From the NCBI GenBank assembly GCA_022825135.1, contig JAJDYN010000005.1, positions 186,001-250,000 of the forward strand: a stretch of DNA of 64,000 bases. The letters are read 5' to 3'. The notes beneath the pieces were generated by a model, which did not search any database, was not told the DNA's origin, and saw only the letters and a program-made list of their open reading frames with translations. Made by a program: the position numbers and the translations under genes. Positions 7,836-15,798 of the stretch are shown piece after piece. How positions within the stretch are numbered: the first letter of the stretch is position 1; every line of letters starts with the position of its first letter. The DNA is from Gemmatimonadota bacterium (GTDB taxonomy: Bacteria > Gemmatimonadota > Gemmatimonadetes > Longimicrobiales > Gaopeijiaceae).

Positions 7836-9218
7836 TCAGTTGGCAAGCACCCCCACCAGCTCCCCGACATCCCCCAGCTCATCCACCCGCTCAAGCACCC
7901 CCAGCGCCGCGTCAATACCCTCGTCGTCCATCACGAGGCTCGCGCAGTCCCGGAATTTCGCGTGCAGTTCCTCCCGGCTCAGGGGACGCTCCGGGCCGCC
8001 GGGATAGGTGTCCGCCTCGGTGTGGAGTTCGGTGCCGTCGCGGAGACGGACGTCGATGGCGCTCCGCATGCGGTCGTAACCCCGCGCGTCGATCTCCTCG
8101 TCGAACCGGACGGTTACCCGGCGCATCATGTCCGCAGCCTCGTCCGAGAGAACGAAGTCGTCGTGGAACTCGCGGATTCCGGCACGCCGCCGGAGGACGA
8201 TGCTCGAGAGGACGAAGGGGATGCAGAACTTGGCCTCAAGTTCGTTGGTGGGGACGGGATACCGGAGGGGCTTCAGGATGTTGTGGCCGGCGCGGAAGGT
8301 GATGCCGGCGATGTCGTCCGGCGCGAGGTCGTGTTCGGTCACGAGTTCGAGCATGGCGGCCATGCTCGGGTGGCCGAGGCTGCCCGAGGGGAAGGGCTTC
8401 ACGGACACGCCGGGGTCGAGCAGGGTGTAGGGCGCGCCCAGGGCGCCGACCAGCCGCTCGGGCTCGAAGCCGCCTCCGAACACGCGGAAGAAGCCCCACG
8501 GCGCTTCCAAGGCGTCGTTGCCGGCCGTGAACCCGCGCGCCGCTAGCTCGACCGCCACGATGCCGTTCTCGGCGGCGCGTCCGGCGTGGAGCGGCTTGGT
8601 CATGGTGCCGAACCCGAGCCGGATCCCCGATGAGAGGCTCGCCGCGATGCCGAGCGCCATGGCGAGCTCGTCCGCCTCCAGCCCGGCCAGTTTGGCGGCC
8701 GTCGCGCAGGCCCCGAGCGTGCCGATGGTCGCGGTCGAGTGGAACCCTTCCCTGTAGTGCCGGGGATCGATCGCCTCGGCGATCTTGCACTCCACCTCGA
8801 AGCCGATGAGGAACGCCTCCAGGAACTCGGCGCCCGTGGCTCCGACCCGTTCCGCCATCGCGTAGCCCGCCGAAAGCGGCGCCACCGTGGGGTGCGTGAG
8901 GAGCCCGAAGATGCGGTCGGGGGCGTTCGAGAGCTGGGTGTCGTCGAAGTCCATCGCGTGCCCCGCCGTGCCGTTGGCGCGCGCCGCGAGCGGGGCCGGG
9001 GCGCGGGTGTCGGGCAGCCCGAGGAGGGTCGCCTCCGGGTGCCCCCCCTGCGCCGCGATCTGGTCCTGCACGATGCGGGAGCAGGCGTCCGTGGACCCGG
9101 CGAGGATCACGCCGGTGCCGTCCAGCACGCAGCGCCGCCCCTCGCTCAGCAGCCGCTCCTGGAAGTCTCCGATGCTTGTTTCGAGGATGAAGTCGATGAC
9201 CGCGCGTGTCGCGCTCAC
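7836..9218 (-). CDS. MmgE/PrpD family protein
   Basis: 460-residue MmgE/PrpD-fold protein, a family that includes 2-methylcitrate dehydratase, cis-aconitate decarboxylase and other dehydratases/decarboxylases of tricarboxylic or branched acids. Seen: the N-terminal GTGVILAGSTDA region, NGTAGHAMDFDDTQ (family signature near residue 90), HPTVAPLSAGYAMAE, KPLHAGRAAENGI in the active-site region, and VKPFPSGSLGHPSM. Start is GTG 9218, whose GTGA overlaps the tctA stop by four bases; longer in-frame upstream sequence belongs to another frame of tctA. The coupling to a tricarboxylate transporter suggests the enzyme acts on the imported acid. Exact substrate unknown. Confidence 0.9.
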   Translation of the reverse strand: MSATRAVIDFILETSIGDFQERLLSEGRRCVLDGTGVILAGSTDACSRIVQDQIAAQGGHPEATLLGLPDTRAPAPLAARANGTAGHAMDFDDTQLSNAPDRIFGLLTHPTVAPLSAGYAMAERVGATGAEFLEAFLIGFEVECKIAEAIDPRHYREGFHSTATIGTLGACATAAKLAGLEADELAMALGIAASLSSGIRLGFGTMTKPLHAGRAAENGIVAVELAARGFTAGNDALEAPWGFFRVFGGGFEPERLVGALGAPYTLLDPGVSVKPFPSGSLGHPSMAAMLELVTEHDLAPDDIAGITFRAGHNILKPLRYPVPTNELEAKFCIPFVLSSIVLRRRAGIREFHDDFVLSDEAADMMRRVTVRFDEEIDARGYDRMRSAIDVRLRDGTELHTEADTYPGGPERPLSREELHAKFRDCASLVMDDEGIDAALGVLERVDELGDVGELVGVLAN

Positions 9219-10711
9219 TCTTGCTCCTTTGCCTGTCGTTTTCCGGAAATGATGCGGTTCCTGACCGCCGGGGCCGCGAAGCTGACCACCGCCAGCGCGA
9301 GCAGCACCAGGCCGATCGGACTCTCGAGGAAGACCGTGTGCGAGCCCGACGACAGCGTGAGGGCCCGCCGATAGTTCGTCTCGATCATGGGACCGAGGAT
9401 GAGGCCGAGCACCGCCGGCGCCAGCGGATATCCGGCCCGCAACATGGCGAAGCCGACGACCCCGAAGAAGAGGGCCACCCAGGCGTCGGCCGCGTTCCCG
9501 CGCAGCGCGAAGACGCCCACGAGCGAGATGGCCACGACCAGCGGCATCAGGATCGACGGTCGCAGCCGCACGACGCGCGTCCACAGGGGGATCCCGAGGC
9601 GCCCCACGGCCAGCATGAGCAGCACCGCCACCAGGAACCCGGCGTACAGCGCGTAGACGAGCTCGGCGCGCTCGGCCATCAGCAGCGGGCCCGGCGCGAC
9701 GCCCTGAACGGTGAGGCCGCCGAGCAGCACGGCGGCGCTCGCCGACCCCGGAATCCCGAGCGCGAGGAGAGGGATCATGGCGGCGCCCACGCAGGAGTTG
9801 TTCGCCGCCTCGGGCGCCGCGATGCCGGCCGGCACCCCCGTCCCGAACCGCTCCCGGTCCTTCGAGACGCGCCGCTCCTCGTTCCACGCCACGATCGAGG
9901 CGATGGTCGCCCCGGCGCCGGGGATGGCGCCGATCAGCCCGCCGATCGCCGAGCCGCGCAGAATCGCGCGCCAGAGCCCGAACAGCTCGCGGGCCTTGGG
10001 CAGCGCCCCCGTGATGCCGCCCCCGGGCGCCGCCGCCTTGCGCCCGCCGGCCGCCGCCTTCAGCGCCTCGGCGATGGCGAAGAAGCCGATCAGCATCGGC
10101 ACCAGCCCGAGCCCGTCCATGAGCATGTTCGTGCCCAGCGTGAGCCGCGGCGCCCCGGTGAGCACGTCCAGCCCGACGATGAAGAAGAGGAGCCCCAGCA
10201 GCGCGCTGATGATGCCCTTCAGGGGATCGCGTCCCACGAGGTTCGCGACGATCGAGAGGCCGAACACGCCAAGCCCGAAGTACTCCGCCGGCCCGAAGGC
10301 GATCGCCGCCCGCGAGAGCGGCCCGAGCGCCAGCACGAGGAGAATCGTCCCCAGAATCCCCCCGCTCATGGAGGAGAAGAGGGAAATCCCCAGCGCGCGC
10401 CCCGCCTCGCCCCGCCGCGTCATGGCGTAGCCGTCGAAGGTCGTCGCGAGCGCGGGCGAGCTGCCCGGAACGCCGATCGCGATCGCCGTGATCGATCCGC
10501 CGTACTCCGCCGCCATGTAGATCGAGACCATCATCAGGAGCGCCGGCGTCGGATCGAGCGCGAAGGTCACCGGAAGGACGAGCGCGAGTCCCACCGTCGA
10601 ACTCAGCCCCGGCATCGCCCCCGCGAACACCCCGAGCAGGCTGCCCGCCAGCAGCGCGGCGAGGTTCCCCGGCTGGAGCGCCGTCAGAAGACCATCGAGG
10701 AAAGCCGTCAC
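9215..10711 (-). CDS. tctA: Tripartite tricarboxylate transporter, large permease TctA
   Basis: 498-residue polytopic inner-membrane protein, the TctA subunit of a TTT-family secondary transporter that works with TctB and a periplasmic TctC to import citrate-like or other carboxylates. Seen: the family loop GVFAGAMPGLSSTVGLALVLP, YGGSITAIAIGVPGSSPALATTFDG, IGGLIGAIPGAGATIASIVAW, and PEAANNSCVGAAMIPLLALGIPGS. About 11-12 hydrophobic segments. Start taken as GTG 10711 (VTAFLDGLLTALQPGNLAAL), which gives the usual family length of about 500. Its stop is coupled to the PrpD-like gene; tctB lies 16 bp upstream. Confidence 0.95.
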   Translation of the reverse strand: MTAFLDGLLTALQPGNLAALLAGSLLGVFAGAMPGLSSTVGLALVLPVTFALDPTPALLMMVSIYMAAEYGGSITAIAIGVPGSSPALATTFDGYAMTRRGEAGRALGISLFSSMSGGILGTILLVLALGPLSRAAIAFGPAEYFGLGVFGLSIVANLVGRDPLKGIISALLGLLFFIVGLDVLTGAPRLTLGTNMLMDGLGLVPMLIGFFAIAEALKAAAGGRKAAAPGGGITGALPKARELFGLWRAILRGSAIGGLIGAIPGAGATIASIVAWNEERRVSKDRERFGTGVPAGIAAPEAANNSCVGAAMIPLLALGIPGSASAAVLLGGLTVQGVAPGPLLMAERAELVYALYAGFLVAVLLMLAVGRLGIPLWTRVVRLRPSILMPLVVAISLVGVFALRGNAADAWVALFFGVVGFAMLRAGYPLAPAVLGLILGPMIETNYRRALTLSSGSHTVFLESPIGLVLLALAVVSFAAPAVRNRIISGKRQAKEQE

Positions 10712-10727
10712 GCCCGGCGTCGCCCGG

Positions 10728-11282
10728 TCAGAACCCGGCCGGCAGCGGCACGCCGAGCAGGACCATGAACACGAGGTAGATGAACCCGGCGAAGGCGAGC
10801 GGCACCGAGACCAGCGTCCGCCACGAGCGCTCACCCGTGAGCCACATGAGGCCGACGACGAGGAGGGGTACCGAGAGGACGGTTCCGAGGAGCGGCCATG
10901 CGAGGAGGAAGGCGGCGATCCATGCTACGGCGATCGGCACGCCGAGGCGTTGGATGCGGCGTCCGGCTCTCGCGCCAGGGGCCGAATCCGAGTCCGAAGC
11001 AACGTTTCCGCGGGAACGTCCCGCGCCCGATCCGCCGCTGGGTGCGCTGCCCGAGCCCGCGTCCCTCGCGCCGCGCCAGGCTCGGATGGCGAGCCAAGCC
11101 GCGCAGGCGATGAGGAGCGCGGCGAGCAGTCGCGGGAAGAAGGCCGGGCCCGGGGCGCCCTCGGTGAGCGAAGGGGGATAGCCGCGCGAGTCGAGCAGGA
11201 CCGCGGCTCCGGCGGCGGCGAGCAGCCCGGCCTCCACCAGGAGGCGCAACGGGGGGCTTGCGCTCTCGGAGCGGCTACCCAT
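10728..11282 (-). CDS. tctB: Tripartite tricarboxylate transporter small subunit TctB
   Basis: 184-residue membrane protein of the TctB family: four hydrophobic segments (LLVEAGLLAAAGAAVLLDS, FFPRLLAALLIACAAWLAI, VAWIAAFLLAWPLLGTVL, LAFAGFIYLVFMVLLGV), with the motif GPAFFPRLLA after the first helix. A Gly/Ser/Arg-rich linker separates the two helix pairs. ATG 11282 is preferred: it overlaps the stop of a 9-codon remnant of tctC, the position at which TctB normally follows TctC. The gene is intact and 16 bp ahead of tctA. Confidence 0.88.
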   Translation of the reverse strand: MGSRSESASPPLRLLVEAGLLAAAGAAVLLDSRGYPPSLTEGAPGPAFFPRLLAALLIACAAWLAIRAWRGARDAGSGSAPSGGSGAGRSRGNVASDSDSAPGARAGRRIQRLGVPIAVAWIAAFLLAWPLLGTVLSVPLLVVGLMWLTGERSWRTLVSVPLAFAGFIYLVFMVLLGVPLPAGF

Positions 11283-11304
11283 CCAGGATTCCCAGTTGTT
11301 CCAT
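11275..11304 (-). pseudogene. tctC deletion remnant: 9-codon ORF overlapping tctB
   Basis: The minus strand reads ATG, GAA, CAA, CTG, then the last codons of tctC (GILDG and stop). The 3' end matches the ends of the tctC copies at 12597 and 19882. The sequence upstream of its ATG matches the upstream flank of those copies (GGAGAATATGA and the CAGTCGGCCACCGG tract). An internal deletion has removed almost all of a tctC gene in frame, leaving a mini-ORF whose stop overlaps the tctB start. Confidence 0.75.
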
Positions 11305-11393
11305 GCCGGAGAATATGATGCGCCCGTGCGCAGTCGGCCACCGGAGGCCGGACGGTGAGATCCGTCTCGGTTCCGTCTGGCATCCACCTAATT

Positions 11394-11408
11394 TCAAGAT
11401 TATCTTGA
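11394..11408. promoter_or_regulatory. Palindromic operator upstream of XRE-ImmA gene, copy A
   Basis: Perfect inverted repeat TCAAGAT-T-ATCTTGA 23 bp before the start codon. The same 15-mer is conserved at 18679-18693 before copy B although nearby bases differ. Its position and symmetry fit autorepression by the XRE-type protein. Confidence 0.65.
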
Positions 11409-11431
11409 TTGCGACCTACAAGAGAGGGGAT

Positions 11432-12577
11432 ATGACGAGCAACATGCAGGAAATTATTGCGCATTCCGTTCGCACCCGCCGGAAGGCCCTGCGCATGAGC
11501 CAGCGGGAACTGGCGGAAGCTGTCGGGTTTGGTTCCCACCAGATCGTCTCCGAATTGGAACGAGGTCAGCGAGACGTCAAGGCATGGGAACTGGCCAGAA
11601 TCGCCAATGCCCTTCACACCAGCCTGCCCAGGCTACTCGAGCTCGAAGACACCAGCCAAGCCGAAACGCACGTTTTCTGGCGTTCAGATGGGCCCGACGC
11701 GGACCGGTGCCAACACGAAGCAAGACTGCTTGAGCGCTACGAGCGATACAGGCGTGTCGAGAAACTGACCGGCGCCCGCTGCGACACGCAGCCAATGCCT
11801 CGGTTTTCCGTGGACAAATCGACATCGTTCGGCCATGCGGAACAGCTGGCGTCCAGTGCGAGACGCAGCATGGACCTTGGGGGACGCCCTGCCATGTCGC
11901 TGGCTGAAGTCCTGCAAGAGCGTTTTGGCGTCAAGTTGTTTCTCGATGACCTGGGAAGCGGAGGGTCAGCTGCGTGTGTGCGGACAGACTCGGACGCGGC
12001 GGTGCTTCTAAACCGCCATGAAGCGCCCTGGCGGCAGCGCTACAGCTTGGCCCACGAGCTTTTCCACCTGGTGACCTGGGACGCGGTAATGGACGCGTGG
12101 CCGCATGGGAACCAACGCACGACGTGGCCGGAGCGGGTCGAGATGCTTGCGAACGTCTTCGCGTCCGCACTGCTGCTCCCCAGCGACGACCTGCGCGCCG
12201 AGTTCCGGTCTCGCTTCGAGGGAAGAGAGGCCTCGCATCTAGAAGTCGTGAACATGGCTCGGGCTTACGGCGTCTCAACCGAAGCGTTGTTGTGGCGTCT
12301 CCGAAGTCTCGACCTGATATCGGAGGACGCAGTCCGGAAGCGGCTCGATGACCCATCGTTTCGCAGGATGGACCGAGCAAGCATGCCGAAGCACTGGACC
12401 AGCCCGCCCCCCAATCTTCCAGATCGATTCGTACGGTTGGTAGCCTTGGCGTACAGGACGGGCGATCTCTCTCGAAGTGTCGCCGCCAAGTACCTGGAGA
12501 AGAATCCAGGAGAACTCTACTACCTCGACTGGGACGACGACGATGACGGGGCGCACGAGCGGAGGATGAGGAGATAG
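11432..12577 (+). CDS. XRE-family regulator fused to ImmA/IrrE-type zinc peptidase, copy A
   Basis: 381-residue fusion of an N-terminal Cro/C1 helix-turn-helix (about 8-72; MSQRELAEAVGF, then QIVSELERGQRDVKAWELAR) and a C-terminal ImmA/IrrE metallopeptidase. The peptidase has the zinc motif HELFH (208-212) and the following ANVFASALLLP helix. Such proteins cleave or sense a repressor in mobile elements and stress responses, or act in toxin-antitoxin-like modules. ATG 11432 is preceded by a GAGAGGGG ribosome site; the open frame further upstream is the non-coding flank. It converges on a tctC gene 19 bp away. A near-identical paralogue lies at 18717 (about 25 differences in 381 residues counted by eye). 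An autoregulatory palindrome precedes both. Confidence 0.92.
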   Translation: MTSNMQEIIAHSVRTRRKALRMSQRELAEAVGFGSHQIVSELERGQRDVKAWELARIANALHTSLPRLLELEDTSQAETHVFWRSDGPDADRCQHEARLLERYERYRRVEKLTGARCDTQPMPRFSVDKSTSFGHAEQLASSARRSMDLGGRPAMSLAEVLQERFGVKLFLDDLGSGGSAACVRTDSDAAVLLNRHEAPWRQRYSLAHELFHLVTWDAVMDAWPHGNQRTTWPERVEMLANVFASALLLPSDDLRAEFRSRFEGREASHLEVVNMARAYGVSTEALLWRLRSLDLISEDAVRKRLDDPSFRRMDRASMPKHWTSPPPNLPDRFVRLVALAYRTGDLSRSVAAKYLEKNPGELYYLDWDDDDDGAHERRMRR

Positions 12578-12596
12578 GTTGGGAGGTCTGGTTTAG

Positions 12597-13646
12597 CTAC
12601 CCATCCAGGATCCCCAGCCGCCGCAGCAGGTCCCGGCTGGTCGTGACTTCCTCCGTCATCCAGGCCCCGAACGCTTCCGCATCCTCCATCGTCGCGTACT
12701 CGAGAGCGGCGCGCTCCATGTACTCGCGGAACCCGGGATCGTCGATCGCGGCCAGGAGGCGGGCGCGGATGTCGGCCCGCGTCTCGGCGTCCAGCCCCGG
12801 CGGGCCCACGACCCCCCGCCAGTGGACGGGCTGGAGGTCGTATCCCTGGTCCGCGTAGCTCGGGGTGTCCGGGAGTGCCTCGACGGGCATCGCGGTCCCC
12901 AGCACGCGCATCGTGCCCGCGCGCAGGTGCTCGCGCACGATGTTGTAGTTCGTGTGCGCCGCGTCGGTGTGGCCGCCGAGCGCCGCGACCACCGCGTCCC
13001 CCGACCCCTCGTAGGCGATCCAGCGGACATCCGGATCTCCCGCCGCCGCCCGCAGCCGCGCGAAGCCGAGGAAATGGGCCGCCGCCGCGCCGAACCCGGA
13101 CACCGACACCTCGCCGGGCCGGGCGTGGGCGGCCTCGAACAGGTCTCCCAGCGTGCGGAAGGGACTGTCGTCCCGCACCGCGACGAGGAAGGGATCGATC
13201 TGGATGCGCAGGATGGGCGTGAAGTCCTCCGGGGCGAACGGGATCCGCCCCGTCGCCATGTTCACCGTCCCGCTCGCCGTGAACACGCCGAGCACGTGGG
13301 GGTCCCCCGCGCGGCCCTGCATGTACTGCATGCCGGCGGCCCCCGCCCCGCCCTGCCGGGTCATCACGTTCACGCGCTGGCCGTCGAAGTGCGGCGGCGC
13401 GACATCGGCCAGCGCCCGCGAGAGGAGGTCCGAGGGGCCACCGGGGGTGGCCCAGGATACGATCTCGATCGGGCGGTTAGGGAAGGTGGCGTCCTCGCCG
13501 GACGGCGCACACCCGGCTGAGGCTAACAGAGCGAACGCAACGGCGATGAGCTTCGGGAGCCAGGACGCGGGCTGGGGCTTGCCGCTGCCCGGAGGGGCTG
13601 CGGTGCGCACCCGACGTGACGATGCGATTGGTCCTCGATGTTTCAT
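12597..13646 (-). CDS. tctC: Tripartite tricarboxylate transporter substrate-binding lipoprotein TctC (intact copy)
   Basis: 349-residue periplasmic binding protein of the TctC/Bug family. ATG 13646 gives a lipoprotein signal with the lipobox LLASAGC. Then come the canonical FPNRPIEIVSWATPGGPSDLLSRALA start of the mature fold, GAAGMQYMQGR, and the C-terminal YEGSGDAVVAALGGHTDA. It should capture a carboxylate and deliver it to TctA/TctB at 9.2-11.3 kb. It is separated from tctBA by the XRE-ImmA gene and converges with it. The usual tctC place before tctB holds only a 9-codon remnant, so this copy may be the functional partner. Paralogues at 18.2 and 19.9 kb are broken. Confidence 0.9.
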   Translation of the reverse strand: MKHRGPIASSRRVRTAAPPGSGKPQPASWLPKLIAVAFALLASAGCAPSGEDATFPNRPIEIVSWATPGGPSDLLSRALADVAPPHFDGQRVNVMTRQGGAGAAGMQYMQGRAGDPHVLGVFTASGTVNMATGRIPFAPEDFTPILRIQIDPFLVAVRDDSPFRTLGDLFEAAHARPGEVSVSGFGAAAAHFLGFARLRAAAGDPDVRWIAYEGSGDAVVAALGGHTDAAHTNYNIVREHLRAGTMRVLGTAMPVEALPDTPSYADQGYDLQPVHWRGVVGPPGLDAETRADIRARLLAAIDDPGFREYMERAALEYATMEDAEAFGAWMTEEVTTSRDLLRRLGILDG

Positions 13647-13782
13647 GCGGGGGAATATGAGGTTCGCGTCGGGAGTCGGCCACCGGGAGGGCCAGGGAGG
13701 GCGGGTCGGGATCGCACGAACACCGGCCGATGACGACGGTGGACGACCTCGTAGCACATCGCCCAACTCGAGCAAGGAGGGG

Positions 13783-13825
13783 TTGACAATTTCATCGTAA
13801 CCCGTATTTTCAGCGAACGATGAAA
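13783..13825 (+). promoter_or_regulatory. Promoter with operator overlapping the abiEi start codon
   Basis: A -35 box TTGACA at 13783-13788 and a -10 like TATTTT at 13805-13810, 16-bp spacing. A perfect 9-bp inverted repeat, TTTCATCGT (13790-13798) and ACGATGAAA (13817-13825), brackets the -10 and contains the ATG at 13820. This gives a short-leader transcript and a likely autorepression site for the AbiEi protein. Confidence 0.65.
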
Positions 13826-14923
13826 AGACCTTTTTCAGTAAACGACCTGGAGGCCGCCGCCTTGAACGCCGTCGGTGACCTGCTCGGGCATGTCCCCCAC
13901 CTGAAGGCCACCAGTTCGGTTCGCGACCACCTGCTCGGGAGCGGCCATCCCGTCGACGGGCGTATAGAGTTCGAACACGGCGATCACACCTATGTACTCG
14001 TCATCGAAGTCAAGCGGAACGGTGCTCCCCGATTCGTCCGGTCTGCGGTCTACCAACTCAAGGGATACCTGGCTCACGTTGGTCAGTACGCTTACGACGA
14101 TTCCCGCCGACGGTGGATTCCCATGCTCGTAAGTCCCTACCTGTCTCCCGAGTCCCGGTCCATTTGCCTGGATCACGATGTCGCCTATCTGGATCTAGTC
14201 GGGAACGCTCACCTCGCTTTCGATCATGTCTACATCGATCGGGCTGTCGCAGACCGGCCTAGAGCAGCAACGCGCGCGCTGAGGTCGATCTTCGCCCCGA
14301 AGGCGGCCGCCATCCTCCGGGTGCTCCTTTGCGAGCCCGCCCGCGCGTGGCGCGTCGCCGAGCTGGCTGAAGCGGCCAACGTTAGCCTCGGCCATGTGAG
14401 CAACGTTCGCAAAGCCCTGCTCGCGCGGGAATGGATCGAGAAGGCGACGAACGGAGTCAAACTCGTCCGGCCGGACGCGCTACTACGGACCTGGCGCGAG
14501 GAGTACCGCAAGCCAGCCGGTCGCAGCATTAGCAGATACACGCTCGCCCACGGCGAACAACTCTCCAGCCAGCTGTCGGGAAAACTGAACGCGGAACCGG
14601 ATCGTCCACGCGCGATTCTGTCGTCACACTCGGCCGCGCAATGGTTCGCGCCCTTCACCAGGAGTGGCACCCACAGCTTCTACGCCGACGAACCCGGCGC
14701 CCGGACGTTGAAGGAGGCGTTAAAGCTCACTCATGTCGAGAGAGGAGCCAATGTCATCGTGACCATCCCGCGCGATGAGAGTCTGTTCGAGGACGCGGCT
14801 CAGCCGGCGCCGGGCATCTTTTGTGCCAGTCCAATCATCACGTACCTCGACCTCTGGACAGGCAGCGATCGAGATCGTGAGGCGGCCGAGCACCTGGCTT
14901 CGAGGTGTTTTCCGTGGTTGTAA
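13820..14923 (+). CDS. abiEi: AbiEi-type antitoxin with nuclease-like N-terminal domain and winged helix
   Basis: 367 residues, type IV toxin-antitoxin AbiEi family of the larger subtype. Residues 1-150 look like a restriction-endonuclease-like fold (VDGRIEFEHG, YVLVIEVKRNG with an E-x-K). Residues about 160-225 form a winged helix (PKAAAILRVLL, WRVAELAEAANVSLGHVSNVRKALLAREWIE). The C-terminal domain follows. AbiEi proteins repress their operon and counter an AbiEii nucleotidyltransferase. The stop overlaps the next gene by 19 bases, the usual AbiE arrangement. The promoter carries an inverted repeat across the start codon. The pair appears intact. Confidence 0.85.
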   Translation: MKRPFSVNDLEAAALNAVGDLLGHVPHLKATSSVRDHLLGSGHPVDGRIEFEHGDHTYVLVIEVKRNGAPRFVRSAVYQLKGYLAHVGQYAYDDSRRRWIPMLVSPYLSPESRSICLDHDVAYLDLVGNAHLAFDHVYIDRAVADRPRAATRALRSIFAPKAAAILRVLLCEPARAWRVAELAEAANVSLGHVSNVRKALLAREWIEKATNGVKLVRPDALLRTWREEYRKPAGRSISRYTLAHGEQLSSQLSGKLNAEPDRPRAILSSHSAAQWFAPFTRSGTHSFYADEPGARTLKEALKLTHVERGANVIVTIPRDESLFEDAAQPAPGIFCASPIITYLDLWTGSDRDREAAEHLASRCFPWL

Positions 14924-15777
14924 CGGAGCCCCAATCCGCCCGCGATTACGGTGACCGGACGACGACGGCGGTCAAGTCCGTGCTGATCGAGATTGGTCAG
15001 ATCCTCGGCAGCTTCCAAGGCAAGTTTGCGGTTGTCGGCGGGGCTGTTCCCTGGCTGTTGCTGAGCGAAGCCGATATGCCCCACAGCGGAACCATGGATG
15101 TGGACCTCGGTCTCGACCCGTCCGCCCTGGGCGACGGCCAGTATGTTCGACTTGTCGAAGCCCTCCAGACACATGGCTACCATCAGCGAGACAATCTGCG
15201 GCGCTTCCAACTCGTCCGCACGGTACCCGCCAAGGAAGACGACCCGGACATTGATGTGGTCGTCGACTTCCTGATGCCGCGCGACGCGAGGATCGCAAAG
15301 AACACGCCGCCACTTCTCAGCCAGTTTGCCGTCCAGCGCGCGGATGGAGCCGAACTCGCGCTGAGGTTCTATCAGATGGTCGCCATCGAAGGAGATATGC
15401 CCGGAGGCGGGCGCAATCGTGTTCACATCGCTGTTGCGTCGATTCCAGCCCTCCTGGCCATGAAAGGCTACGCCATCAACAATCGTTGGAAACGCAAGGA
15501 CGCCTACGACATCTACTATTCTGTCCGAAATTTCCCGGGCGGGATCGACGCTCTGGTGGAAGCAACCCGACTGATCCTCGACGTGGAATCGGCGCGGAAA
15601 GGTTACCACTTGATCGCGGGGAAGTTCCGAACCATCGAGGACTTCGGACCGACGAGCGTCAGAGAGTTCGTGGAGGATACCCATTTGCTCGGCAACCGCA
15701 CCGTGGAGCAGTGGCAGCAGGATGCCTTCGGACAGGTTGACGCCTGGCTGAGAGGGCTTGGCGTGAGGCAGATATGA
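14905..15777 (+). CDS. abiEii: AbiEii-type nucleotidyltransferase toxin
   Basis: 290-residue nucleotidyltransferase-fold protein. Motif GG at 45-46 (FAVVGGAVPWLL) is followed by TMDVDLGL with D65 and D67, the GS/DxD pair of the polymerase-beta superfamily, and a third acidic site in DIDVVVDFL. It also has the helical segment ALLAMKGYAINNRWKRKDAYDIYY found in AbiEii proteins. AbiEii toxins modify tRNA or other targets with nucleotides and cause growth arrest during phage infection. Start is GTG 14905, inside the end of abiEi, suggesting translational coupling. Full length, key residues kept, so probably active. Confidence 0.85.
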   Translation: MFSVVVTEPQSARDYGDRTTTAVKSVLIEIGQILGSFQGKFAVVGGAVPWLLLSEADMPHSGTMDVDLGLDPSALGDGQYVRLVEALQTHGYHQRDNLRRFQLVRTVPAKEDDPDIDVVVDFLMPRDARIAKNTPPLLSQFAVQRADGAELALRFYQMVAIEGDMPGGGRNRVHIAVASIPALLAMKGYAINNRWKRKDAYDIYYSVRNFPGGIDALVEATRLILDVESARKGYHLIAGKFRTIEDFGPTSVREFVEDTHLLGNRTVEQWQQDAFGQVDAWLRGLGVRQI

Positions 15778-15798
15778 CCCGAAGCGGCTTCCCCCTCC

